This document shows, in pieces, positions 48,931-60,479 of a stretch of DNA of 64,000 bases. Below the pieces are notes generated by a model. The model had not been told where the DNA came from and did not search any database. It saw only the letters and a program-made list of their open reading frames with translations. Location: assembly GCA_022495005.1 (NCBI GenBank), contig JAGYXB010001324.1:4180450-4244449 (forward strand). The letters are read 5' to 3'. Source of the DNA: Rhyacophila brunnea (taxonomy: Eukaryota > Arthropoda > Insecta > Trichoptera > Rhyacophilidae). How positions within the stretch are numbered: position 1 is the first letter of the stretch; each line of letters opens with the position of its first letter. The translations under genes and the position numbers were made by a program.

Positions 48931-49454
48931 GGTGACTAGACTGGACTAAGCATTTATTTTTTAAGATTGAACAAGCTGACGTTTTGAAAATGGAATTTTT
49001 AATTTACTTTTGCAACACGGATGTGATACAAACAATTGCACCACGGGAAATAAAATGCAAACGCAATTTACTTCGGCGCCATGGTGAGTACCATGTGAGT
49101 ACCTACTAACTTTTTTATAAATGAGGTATTAACAATCTATTTTTTAAGCATTTTTTGTTTCAATAGCTTGTATAGCACGGATTTACCATGATCACGATAT
49201 TAGTGAACCGTTTATCTAACCGTGGCAAAAAAGACATTTGTATAAAGATTCTCCATTTCTCCAGTTTCAGTATATCTACACGGCACAGGAGAAGCCCCAG
49301 CCCGAGACGTCTCAACAAGCAATCAGCACGAATCAAAACATTCAGGTAATTAATGAGACATTAAAATTACTTATACGAGGTTTTTTAAAAATATTCTTCA
49401 CGATAATTTATACACTTTTCCTTTAACTACCTACGTATGTGTTTGAAACAATCT

Positions 49455-49665
49455 GGAAAGCATTTTTCCCACTTTGCAGAAGGTAACTCCAAACCATGGT
49501 TTTTGAATGCACCAACCGCCTCTTCTAGTGTAGAAAATCAATGACCACGCAATTTATCTTTGACTGTCGGGAATAAAAAGAAATCATTCGGTGCCAAATC
49601 GGGGCTGTATGGCGAATGACCCATCATTTTCAGAGGGACATTTTCAACTGAGGCGGACGAAACTG
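49455..49665 (-). pseudogene. Mariner transposase fragment (C-terminal)
   Basis: The minus-strand frame reads GHSPYSPDLAPNDFFLFPTV, KDKLRGH, stop, then in the same frame FSTLEEAVGAFKNHGLEL and PSAKWEKC. SPYSPDLAPND.FLFP is the third-catalytic-residue block of mariner transposases. One in-frame TGA is visible at about 49550. No terminal repeats were found, so it is a truncated relic. Confidence 0.8.
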
Positions 49666-49945
49666 GTCCTAATCTATTGATTAAAAGTGGAATAAGTACT
49701 ACAAAAAATTGCATTTTATTAAATAAAAACAACAATAAAATGCAGTTCCACCATGAATTGACAGTTAACAAAATAAAAAAAAATTACTTAATATTATTTA
49801 ACATAAGTACTTAATTTTAATCATATTTTGTTTTTTTTTCGTATTTATTTACGTACTTATACCGTGATTTGACATTCGATAAATCCAGCGCTCGAAATAG
49901 AAAAGTTTACGAACCGGAGCGCTCGATATTTTATGAAGATATTAA

Positions 49946-50643
49946 CCCTTAACACTCGAGTGCCGCCATATCGGCGGCATTAGAAGTTTCCCGTATTACT
50001 CGAGTGCCGCCGTAGCGGCGGCACCGCCTATAAAGTCATTTTTGTAATATTTTCAGAAATTTTTATAATGCGATTTCAATCAAGTTAGAATGAATAATAA
50101 TAGGTTATTACATTTATCTGAGAAAGAAGTCGGCAAAAGAATACTGCGTGCCTAATTTCAACATAGTATTTTTATCGGAATCTTCTCTTTTTTTATTCGT
50201 AGGTCGTCGCTTGCAAGCAATGTTTTTTTGTCACATAAATTTTATTTATTGAACGTTCCCAGACTTTAGGAAATTTACGAGACAGCCGCTTATATTACAA
50301 GTGTATTTGAAGGCAATTCATTTGTATCATATTTACAGTCATAATGGACGATTTACACTCTATAGCCAGTTCTCTACATACCGCTATTTCATTACGATTC
50401 TGTGATAAGCCAGGATTACATATTGGAGATTGCTTTGTGAAATACCACACAATGAAGAATTATAAATAAACTAAAAATAAGTACAGTATATTCATTATAA
50501 ATTTATTTTACAGAATAAAAAAAAAAAAAAATTTTTACATTTTTTTCACCAATTAAATGTTTTATATTGAAATTATGCTTTGTGCGGGAAAAAGTCTCGA
50601 GTGGGTGGTATGTACCTATAAAAAAAATTTCGAGTGGAAAAGG
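49946..50643. mobile_element. piggyBac-like non-autonomous element
   Basis: 698 bp between TTAA sites (49942-49945 and 50644-50647). The ends are CCCTTAACACTCG and (complement of the right end) CCTTTTCCACTCG, 10 of 13 alike. CCYTT ends with TTAA duplication define the piggyBac superfamily. Near the left end are two GC palindromes, TGCCGCCATATCGGCGGCA (49961-49979) and TGCCGCCGTAGCGGCGGCA (50005-50023), each after ACTCGAG. No ORF. The flanks match a nearby unoccupied site (50801-50835). Confidence 0.75.
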
Positions 50644-50800
50644 TTAACATAGTTATCAAATTTTGCGTGTATTTTTACATTCATACTTATTTGTTTTCAT
50701 TGAACTAAGAAAACATATTACACGTCATGTTGTTGGTTAGTTTTTTATAATTCATTAAACCCTGCCTAAACCAAACAATAGTAGTTAAACATATTATATG

Positions 50801-50835
50801 TTTTATGAAGATATTAACATAGTTATCAAATTTTG
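50801..50835. repeat. Paralogous empty site for the piggyBac-like insertion
   Basis: TTTTATGAAGATATTAA followed directly by CATAGTTATCAAATTTTG. The first part equals the left flank of the element (about 49929-49945). The second equals its right flank (50648-50665), with a single TTAA at the junction. It therefore shows the target before insertion. Confidence 0.8.
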
Positions 50836-51349
50836 TAAAAACACGCCTGTTAGATTTTTTGTTTTATGGTACGAGAGACCTTAACCTTACACAAGGATTA
50901 GAAATTATAGCTTAGTAGATTCTAGCACCTACTTGCTTGGACAATTTCAACTCTTAATTTTAATGGTGTTTTCTTTTGTTTACCAGGAGTGGTCTGCCTC
51001 TGCCTCGGGCATGCGGTATATGCAGAATGAGTTTCAAGCACCCATACGCGCTAAAGCTTCATGAAGAGCGACACCATCAAAACGTTTGGCCGCATGGGTG
51101 CGAATTCTGTAACAGCTCCTTTAAGAGGAAATGTGAATTAAAGGAGCACGGAGAAATTCATTCTGCCCAGAGGCACGCTTGCCATCTGTGTCCGAACACG
51201 AAACACGAGTTTCAATGTGACCGATGCCACTCAATCACTCCACTCCCGGATCTCCGGACTCCGGGAATTTTAGAACTCAAAATTTTTTTTAGTATGTTCA
51301 TTTTTGCTTCGTCATGCATAATTTTGGTTATTATTTTATAATATGTATA

Positions 51350-51530
51350 TAAACGTTCGGCCGCATGGGTGCGAATTCTGCCTCAGCTCTTTCAACGTGA
51401 CCGACGCGAGTCAACCAGGTCCATTTACCCGGATCACCCAAATGTGTTAAGACTCCAAATTTTTTTAAGTACGTTTGTTTGTGCATTGTCATGCATCATA
51501 TTGTTGCTTATTATTTCGTAAATATAATAA
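51350..51530 (+). repeat. Degenerate partial tandem copy of the zinc-finger exon
   Basis: AACGTTCGGCCGCATGGGTG and CGAATTCTG repeat the finger-2 coding sequence at 51078-51110. Then follow CAACGTGACCGACGC (compare 51214), CCCGGATC and a 3' tail with GTCATGCATCATATTG (compare 51312). The finger reading frame is lost and about 100 bp are missing relative to the first copy. Confidence 0.75.
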
Positions 51531-52176
51531 AAAATACTATAATTGCAATGAATACAAAAGCATTTAAAATATGCTTGAATTTTGTCAATTCGATTAACAC
51601 AGTTTTAGATGTTTTCAAACAAGACCATTTTAAATTATTTTTTACAAACAGCACTAATTTAGTTAGCGTGTGTGTTTGGTAAATTACCCCAAAATTATAA
51701 ATCCCAAAATATTCAAGACACAGGATATGGACAAACAACTTGGAGTTGTTTTAATGCTTTCCTTATAGGCATTGGTTATTAGCCATTTGCTCAATCCAAT
51801 GGTTCCAAAAAATACACAATTAAAAAAAGAAAACATGGTTAGACATTGAGCATTAGATATTTACTAGTACAGTGCTCAAATTGTTCGGGCGACGCAATGT
51901 TATTTAATGTAATAATAACATTGTCCTCATAAATTACAAAAATATGTCTGTTATACAAGTATGAGAATTGATATTGTTGGTAATAGTAATACCGTTTGTA
52001 GTTACTTTAAAATTATTATTACCATATTTACTTTAAATTAATCTATTAAAATCTGAAGGTTTTAATATGCTACACATAGTATATTGAACAATTTACACAT
52101 TTATTTCAATCTTCACTTTAATTAAACTGTGATCTTTTATTTTAATTCACTAAACAATTAATGCAATAACAACAAA

Positions 52177-52313
52177 AGCGACCTACGCGCTGCAGGTCTG
52201 ACATGGCGGGAGGCGCAGGAGTTGGCGATGGACCGAGGGAAGTGGCGCCAACTCTTGTGCTTGCCCTATGCCCCAATGTTGGGACGTGATAGGGTGGAAA
52301 AAAGAGAGAAACA
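52177..52313 (+). repeat. LINE C-terminal fragment
   Basis: The plus-strand frame reads SDLRAAGLTWREAQELAMDR, then GKWRQLLCLPYAP and DRVEKREKQ. DL...GLTW.EA..LA.DR..WR is the usual end of the reverse transcriptase ORF in many insect non-LTR elements. The rest of the element is absent (5' truncated). Confidence 0.7.
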
Positions 52314-52431
52314 ATTAATTTCCGACAGAGATGTCAAATACGTCCAGGTGGACGAATAACAAACACCAATTAATGTTAAGTGGGGATAACTAAACGAAGT
52401 TAACAATTAAGAAAAAAATTGTGTTGATTAA

Positions 52432-52608
52432 GAGCCGAGCCACACCGGGCGACTCTGGTCTCGAGACCAGTCGCCGAGACCAGACCGATATATGCTTGCT
52501 TGCGCGACTACTGGGCGACCAGGTGTGGCATGGTCCATATAACTGCATACATCGGTCTGGTCTCGGCGACTGGTCTCGAGACCAGAGTCGCCTGGTGTGG
52601 CTCGGCTC
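52432..52608. mobile_element. Harbinger-like palindromic MITE
   Basis: 177 bp with inverted ends GAGCCGAGCCACACC and GGTGTGGCTCGGCTC, flanked by TAA (52429-52431 and 52609-52611). A TWA target duplication with G-rich ends fits PIF/Harbinger. Both arms continue with CGACTCTGGTCTCGAGACCA, so almost the whole sequence folds into a GC-rich hairpin. It stands out against the AT-rich surroundings. Confidence 0.8.
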
Positions 52609-52611
52609 TAA

Positions 52612-54612
52612 CATCTCACATGTTGAGTGATACTGAAAAGTGATTGTGGTATTTAATCAGGGTAATATGTGGCCTGTGGTTTAAATGCAGAAAGTGTTGA
52701 ACAATTGAATAACATTAATATTATGAATTGCTTTGAATTTGTTTATCATCTACAGTATACCTCCTGTTAATTCAAAATCCAAGAGATTTGTATGGTACGA
52801 GATAGTAACAGAAAATGATGTTATCTTGTACTTACCAACTTACCTTACCGGTGACAAACTAACCAGTCATACAAATAACCAATGTAAATATGAAATAAAA
52901 CTAATATATAGATAATCACAAAATGAATGAATCAATAAAATGTTAATTATAATAAAAAATTACAATATAAATGATTGCAAATGACATAGCTTCTAACAGA
53001 AGGCAAATGATTTCCAAATTCCTGACTTAGTGTAACAAACGAGTTGCTGTTAACAACTGAACGTAAATATCTGGATTCACTAATGACATATTAAATGGAC
53101 AACTCACTTCATACCGGCGCGCACGAAAAATTGTGCATGAAAGTCATTCACAGATGTATAGGTAGATGTCACGTGACCATATGACGTATCCATTTCCATT
53201 ATGCGATACAAGCTTCGAGAATTTATAGTAATATAACCTTTATTGTAATGGCGTATTAGTGTCATGACTCATTGCGTTAGAAACAGATTCTCAGGTTACT
53301 TACGACTTCTCGGAGATTAGACGCAAGTGAGCCCAGCGCATCACAGTCTGTCCAATGGTTTCTGTCATTCAATTGCATTGAATAAACATTCATCAATATC
53401 TTAAAATGGCATTTTATAAATAATAAATAATACTAACACATGAAAAGTGATATCCCATCTTTCTTGGAGTGTTTAGTAGATTTTTTTACAATTTTTTACT
53501 AGGCACATTGGCATTTTGTAACACAATAATAACGGTGGAGTCGAAACCTGACAATCAGAAATTTTGTATGGGCAGACCCAGCGGTGTCGCCAGACCGCTT
53601 GCAAGCAGAATGTTCATTTGAGCGTAGGATACCGATATTAAAATATGAATTTCGCCATCCGGCAGACCCGCCACAAAGTGAGTGTCATTTTATGTTCTAG
53701 ATGATTCGTCCATATTAATGTCATTGGGATTCACAGAAAAAAAATGCAGTACTGTTAGTCAAAATGAAAACTGACACAGTCGGGACAATATATTTCAAAA
53801 CTAAAAAAGGTTTTAAATATTTGTTCATTGAAACACATTTTATACCATGCTATAAGATAATGCTTATAAAAAACTAAAAATGTATTTCACATGATGATTA
53901 TGGATTGCGTAAAAAATAATAAAAGATCTGAGTGCCCAGATGAGTCATGATATCATTTATGGGAATTTCCTTTTTGGTTACACTCTGCGGTTTATTGTCA
54001 GAAAGTATGCAGGTGTGTTACTATCATAAAACATATCAGATTCTGTGAAAAATAATTTAAATGTATATGCATAAAAATGTTTGTCTTTTCGCTGGGGCAG
54101 AGTAGAATTTACGTATAATTATTATGAAATAACACGATTTATAAGACTTTCTGTAAGTAAAAAAGTCACTGAAATTTGAATTAACCAAAGAGATTTGACT
54201 CATTAACAAAATAAACAGGGGTGTATTGTAGTAAGGTACATGTGTATTGTATTTGTTTTGAAATAATGTAAAATAGTATCACAACGTAAAATTCGGAAAG
54301 TTAGTAAAACATAAACACTATTATTTGAAGACGTCAGTATCGATTTGACTATTACCTATTAGTTCAAAAAAAAATCTATAGTAGATAGAGCAGCACAAAG
54401 AATATAATGTATTATGTATGCTGGGTGTATGTATAAATATATTATGTAGTATTTATTTTGGAAGTACCTACTATATTTTCTAGTTTAAAAAAATATACAT
54501 GCATTAATTAACCACTATTGTGCTCGGAAAGGAAAACCACAAATTCTATTTGTTTGAGGGTCACTTTACTGTTATCAAAACTTCAATGAATAAATTCTTT
54601 CTTTTCAGAATG
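52612..54612. other. Intergenic, nothing recognised
   Basis: AT-rich DNA with only short frames. No repeat ends or gene features were supported. Confidence 0.5.
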
Positions 54613-54690
54613 TCTTCTTCTTCTTCTTCCACGGCGCTACATCCCGGGGTGGGATTTGGCCTCCTCCACAACCGCTCTCCACTCACTCCG
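54613..54690. repeat. Fragment related to the 6383-6700 repeat
   Basis: CTTCTTCTTCTTCC, then GGCGCTACATCCCGGGGTGG and GGCCTCC, similar to the start of the block at 6383. Probably the antisense end of a LINE copy. Confidence 0.35.
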
Positions 54691-54938
54691 TTTCAGAATG
54701 TACATTTAATAAATTTATTGCACTTAGTTGAAATTATCTACATAAATATTTTAATGTATTATGGGTTGGAGCTATTAAAATATATTATTAATTAAAATTA
54801 ATGTTGTCCTTTATTTTCCACTTTATAACATAATCACATAACACTTTTACTCGTATACTAATGTAAAGTTTGAATATTATTACTATATGCATTCCTGGTT
54901 AGAAGTCCAACTGAAGAGTGTTTTTTTTTATATTACTG

Positions 54939-55421
54939 CATTGTTGCCATATTTTCAAAGTGGAATTATAGTACCGAGCCTCCAAAATTATAGTATTTCG
55001 GCAAAAAATATAGTACGCATTGAATGATGAATACTTTTCTGCATTTTCCAAAAATTACGCGTAAAGTAATTTACGTCACCTTTTTTTTTTAGACAAAAAT
55101 TCAAATGTAAAGTAATAATTAACGTCTGGTTTTCTTAAACAAAAATTCAAATGTAAGGTGATTAACGTCTCCTTTTTTTAGACAAAAATTCAAATAGAAG
55201 GTGATTACTGTCTCGTCTTTTAGACAAAAGTTCAAAAGTTAGGTATTTTAGTTCTCCCGAACAGCTTTAGCGCTATTTTTTATCTATTTTTCCGAATTTT
55301 CAAAGTTATAGTATTTTAGGCGTACTATAGGTACCTGTTCAATATAGTACATAGTACGCGGGCCAAAATTATAGTAAAAATACTATAATTATAGTACGGT
55401 TGGCGAATTATAGTACACGAA
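54939..55421. mobile_element. ATTATAGTAC element, copy without the nested hAT
   Basis: Starts TTGTTGCCATATTTTCAAAG and contains the same ATTATAGTAC-rich ends as 47507-48930. The inverted right end (ATATGGCAACA) is lost. Its middle (55070-55240) has 3 to 4 imperfect tandem units built on TTTTTTAGACAAAAATTCAA with ATTAACGTCT. Where the other copy has the hAT insertion, this copy runs straight through. Confidence 0.75.
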
Positions 55422-55849
55422 AATATTACTTTCCACTAATGCTACCGCCGGAAAAAAATGTCAGCTGTGATTTTCTACCGGAAATTAGAAAATTGTTTTC
55501 AGAATCAAAGACGAGGTTTTTTAAGCTCTTCTTACAACAATCAAATTCTTTGATGCTGTCGGATTTTTCGTCGAAATATTAGCGTTTATATTTAATATAG
55601 TACAGAAATGCTAAACTATTGTTTAACTACCTACCTATAGAATATTAATTCTTCTTTTTCTTTAAGACGTAGATATATTTAGTAGAAACGAGATTTTTCC
55701 AAAGAGATTGCCCAACCTCTTCGGATTTTTTCTTGTTTGAAAATATTTTGAGAAATTTTGCCAACCCAATCTTCAGCAGAGTTTGAAACTATAAAATTAC
55801 ACTCCGGATCGTAAAATTTTCCATTTCGAGCGCTGATTACTAAAACGAA

Positions 55850-56215
55850 TTGGGTATATTCTATACTTATCGACCGCTAAAGTGATAAATGTTATCACTT
55901 TATCATATTTATGTACATATTGAGGTATTATAACTGTTACAATAAGACGCGCTTCGCGTCTATTCTATACACAAGATTGCTTTTCGGCCTATACGGCAGC
56001 TATCTAGGGTAGGTTTGTATCGAAACATCAACAATTATTGTAACAATTACCATAAATTAGTTGTATTTGTTACAATACGTGCTATGTTTTAACACCACTT
56101 CTCTTGGCTGTGTTAACTTTAGAGCGAGATAGACAGTTTTGACTGTTTAGACGGCTAACTTATTGTAACAATAATATAATACCTCAATAAATAAATATGA
56201 TAAAGTGATAATATT
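55850..56215. mobile_element. Palindromic MITE related to 37895-38215
   Basis: The left part TATTCTATACTTATCGACCG, CTAAAGTGATAAATG, and GGGTAGGTTTGTATCGAAAC, with ATTGTAACAATTACCATAAA, resemble the nested MITE in the 4.4 kb element. The right end ATATGATAAAGTGATAATAT is the complement of the left subterminal sequence. An internal GACGCGCTTCGCGTC hairpin is present. Confidence 0.65.
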
Positions 56216-57418
56216 TATATAAGTTAAATATATAAGTAATAATTTTATGTAAGTTCGTCATTCGGTTCAACTTTTCTAGGAAATAATTCTAACTTATCTA
56301 GGAACATACTCTGCTCCTGAGGTTTCAAAATTTTGTGTATTCAACAATATCATTATTTTTTCATTAGGTACTTTGAGAAGAGTTGAGATATAGACCGGTG
56401 GAAATGAAATGGGAAGCTGTGTAGAAAAGCTAGTAGGTATATTAATATAGATACATAATATTTTATATATGATTGAGACAGCTGCATTGCTAGAAATTTA
56501 GTGTACCTACCTAATTTTAATTAAATAAAAATAAATTATAATATACTTAGTGGGTAGATAAGTACCTACCTACATAATAATAATGATCAGGACCGATTTC
56601 GTCCGCGAGGAATATTGTTGATTGATGATGACGTCAATGACGTTCCGTAAGTGTAGGCAAGTCATGCATTTCTTCATGCAGGAGGGTCATGTCATATAGG
56701 ATGCGGCAAGAATTATGGAAAGAGAATAACGCAATTTTTGAGGGTAGCTTGCGTAGAAGAAAGATGTTTTTCAATATTGGTACAGGCAAAATATGCATAC
56801 TCTAAACGTCGGTAGACAGAAGTTTAAAGATTTTTACTGCACCTGTTTGTTTGACAGGGAGTGAGGCAAAATAAAATATAGCTAAGCAAGTGATAAATTT
56901 TTACATACAATTTGAAACAAAAAATGCTGAGAAGCGGCGTTTTAATTCTGTGAATTGGCGGCAATTTACCCAGGGACGTCACTGTCAGTTATTAATTAAT
57001 GATGTGGAATAATATGTAGGTAGGTAATAAATATTTACCCACCTATATTTATTTTAATTAAACATAATATCAATACACTTAATGTCTCTCTACCAATAAT
57101 ATTATTGATTGACAGTAGGTTACCGCCATTGAAGAAAGTTGGGCAATATAATAATTGTGTATAGTATTGTTACCAGGTAGTTGTAAGTAGGCGCAACTAA
57201 TAAAATAAATTGTTGTATAATACATCCGCTAAGCAGCAAACCACGCGAAAGCATGGCCCAACAAGGGGGGGGGGTTGACAGGGCTCTAATCTGGGGTCCG
57301 GTGTGGCGAGTCGACCAGATATGTGAGATAAACACACATCACAAATTTGCTGTCGCCTGTGGCGCTATTTTACTTCAACACTGTTATTATATTAAAATAT
57401 GTGGTTGCGTGATAACAT
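56216..57418. other. Intergenic, nothing recognised
   Basis: AT-rich DNA. A run of nine G at 57265-57273 is the only oddity. No gene or bounded element. Confidence 0.45.
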
Positions 57419-57463
57419 TTTGAATTATGGAGTTGTCGATACTCGACAACTCCATAATTCAAA
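57419..57463. repeat. Perfect 21 bp hairpin with a 3 nt loop
   Basis: TTTGAATTATGGAGTTGTCGA, loop TAC, then the exact complement. There are no mismatches in the stem. Confidence 0.9.
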
Positions 57464-57524
57464 TGGATGTGGTAAAAATACACCCTAATATTACTGAGTA
57501 CACCATTTAGAAAACACTACTGTA

Positions 57525-57690
57525 AAGCGTCACACTGACCTTACCCTTAGCGATAGATGGGGGGCCCGCCAAAGATCCTAGCCTGGGGGCCCGTTTCAGG
57601 ATGTGGGGGCCATGCGCGAAAGTGTTGGGCTTGAGGGGGATAGATTGGTTTCTTTTCGCATCTTGGGGCTCGAGGGACCCTTGTAAAATA
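57525..57690 (-). repeat. Fragment shared with the ZBED5-like hAT copy 1
   Basis: CCGCCAAAGATCCTAGCCTG and GGGGCCCGTTTCAGGATGTG match 41345-41395 closely. The end of a minus-strand frame runs through it. Probably another scrap of the same hAT family. Confidence 0.55.
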
Positions 57691-60479
57691 AAAAATAAAT
57701 AAAAATAAAATACTGGGACGGCATTTTTCTCCTGTTTACGGCGTCTACTCAAAGACGCTTCAAGGCAAAGAGCCGAGCTTTGATTGCCACCGTCTTCTAT
57801 GTTTTGTCTCGAATTAGTATATGTATAATTAGTATATAACGAAAAATAAAGTCACAAAAATAGCGCAGCCGCGATCGGCGCTTCGGGAATAACGTGTAAA
57901 CCCGCGCCCCGTAATTTATTTTATTTTCTTTCGAATTTGGACAACCAGCATTCAGAGAATTAGTAGGCAAAGCATGGTTCCATGTTTAATAATTTTAATC
58001 GTCAGGGCTTAATTTATTTAAATCATAAAGTTTATTAACCTTTAGCGTCGACGTTTAGAATAGGCAAACATTTTTAATGCCGCAGGCGAAAACCACTATC
58101 CTCTCCACGAAACCTAATTTAAAAGTTGTTTTTCTTTAATTGCGTTAACTGTCAATTCTTGGTGGAAACGCATTGTATTAATCATTAATTTAATTAATTT
58201 GCAGCGTAAACAGTTGGTACAAGAGTATGTTACAAGAGAGTGATGTTACAATACTTATGATAATGTTCCGAGGTCCGAACTCGGTAGAATCGAATGCTGA
58301 GTGGGATAACTGACAGGAAGCTTACTGAAAGGACGGAGATTATGATTGATACAAATAGGTATTTAGACTGAGCACCTAATCAACTATGACCTGCTAAATG
58401 CATGAATATTTGGTAAATTGCGAGTCATTGCTGATGAAGTTTGCAATTGAGAAATCTGCTGGCCTCTGCATTATTACACTTCGATGTCACGCGTGTAGAA
58501 TATGCTGACTGTAGATGCGACTATTGTGCGATAGTTGAAAATGATTTGCTAATTATTCTTACACTGTCGAAATAATGCTGAGAAGGCCCGAAGTCATTGA
58601 CCACTACAAATAGAATCCGTAAAACCCTTATCGAGTATCTACCTAGTATATTTCGAAGACGCCTATTGTTCAACATGTAGGTAGGTAGATATTTTCTTAC
58701 GTAGGTAATCTATTTTGCCCACCACCGATTTTAATATTATGGATATAATTCATTATATTCCAGTTAGTTGGTTCCTAATATTAGGTATCACCGGTCTTTG
58801 GTGAATATTTGAAAGAAAAACGTTTAAAGCAAGGAAAATTTTGAAGGGGCTTCATTAAGACTGAAAATTCTTTTTTGTGTTTTTGAAACTTCCTTAGTCA
58901 GCGATTTTTTAATGCTTCGCGGTCTCATTAAATTTTGCCAAAAGCGAAATCTAGACCCTTAAACAATTGATATGTACGTAAGTAGGGTGTCGTTAGTACC
59001 TACTGGAGAACTTAAAACGTCGCCAGAAAATTACTAAAAATAGGATGGTCGCAAAGAAGCCATTCACCGTAATTATGTATATCAAATTTAATTTAAGGGC
59101 ACACATGCTTACCTAGAGTTTCTGTTTTTTCATTTAAAGTTGAACTATGACATTGAATACTAGGTATGATTTTTAAAGTGAAAGTGATATTATGTTACAT
59201 CTCTTTTACGCATGCTAATATGATTAAAAAGTTATTCTTTCTCTTTCTGTCACATTCGAATTTGTTTACCGAAGTTTAAACATTTACTATGCGTATTAGC
59301 TGACGTGCTTCGTCGTTTACAAATTATAACATAAATTTAAAAAATATATGTATCTATAATATTAAATATATTTTATAATGTACACAGATTTTTTTAACAA
59401 CTATATTATATATACTTTTATTTATTTGTCGCATATTTAAAATGTTCTTGCTATATTAAAATCTTTTTTTTAGCCGGCCAAATAAATCCGTATTTTTGGC
59501 CATAGACTAATATAAAAATCTCTCTCCTGTCAAATATTATGTTTGCAAATTGCAAGGTACCTAAAACAATTGTGTTTTATATCAGGAATAAGAAACACTA
59601 TCTGTAAGTACAATATTATGCTATTTATTACTATCGTAGTATTCTGTGTGTTTTGCATATATTATTCAAGTGTTTATTTATTGTTTTCTTAGTCTATACA
59701 TACTTTCAATGTTTCATAATTCCGACGTAATACAATCCTTTTTTTGAGGTTAGTTACATTCATTCCAGAATTATATAAAACCTGTGATTTCATATATATT
59801 TGTTTGATATAATCTAAGGCGTTCTAGTTGTTATTAAACATGTTACCTACCTGATTACTTTATTTTAGTTAATCAATCTTTTTTGATGCTTTGTATTATC
59901 ACTAATCCGTTTTAATTACCACTCTTCAAACAGTCGCCAACTATAAAAGATTAAAAATCACACTATTAACAGTTCCTATGTTATGTTTTTGCAGATGGAG
60001 AAAATGTCTACCGAGATCTTTGCTTGTCGACGGTTTCATATGAATAAGATGGAATGAAATAAATCTTTTAATTAATAATGAAATAAATCCAACTTTCGGC
60101 GTACGATTCGAACATGGCGTGATTTATGACGTCGACCATCAAGCATATACACCCATTTTATAGATTTAATAGTACAATTACACAAGGTAAATATAAAGTG
60201 ACTAATGTTTAAAAAATAAAACAATTTTATAAAAACATTTTTGCACTAAATTTATTATTATCGATAATGATATAAAAGTTGCTATTTTGATTCGTAATAT
60301 AAAATATAATATAATTGTGCATATCAGTTACTTGTATCATATTAGGTATGTCATTTGGTAGAGCTTACTCTCCAAGTCTTGTCTTTTTCAGCCTCAATAT
60401 CACTTTGATATTAGAAAAATTGTCTTTCCAACACCAATGAAAGGTGCATGTATCTATACACACACATTTCAAAGGCTTT
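57691..60479. other. Intergenic, nothing recognised
   Basis: AT-rich with a somewhat GC-richer patch at 57850-57920. No coding exon, RNA gene or element ends could be supported. Confidence 0.45.

Larger units (their letters stand above)
48990..51341 (+). pseudogene. Doubtful second zinc-finger locus (possibly broken)
   Basis: Three exon-like pieces. (a) 48990-49094, from ATG, with two GTGAGTACC donors 11 bp apart (exon end at 49083 or 49094). (b) 49265-49345, reading YTAQEKPQPETSQQAISTNQ, between a good acceptor and GTAAT. (c) From acceptor 50986, exon 50987-51341 with finger 1 ACGICRMSFKHPYALKLHEE (..RHH) and finger 2 HGCEFCNSSFKRKCELKEHG (..IH). Then HACHLCPNTKHEFQCDRC looks like two half fingers fused by a deletion. 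Pieces (a) and (b) join in phase 0 with the second donor, but (c) needs phase 2, so an exon is missing or the gene is broken. It is head-to-head with the ZAD gene, perhaps an old relative. A mariner fragment and a piggyBac-like element sit in its intron. Confidence 0.4.
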
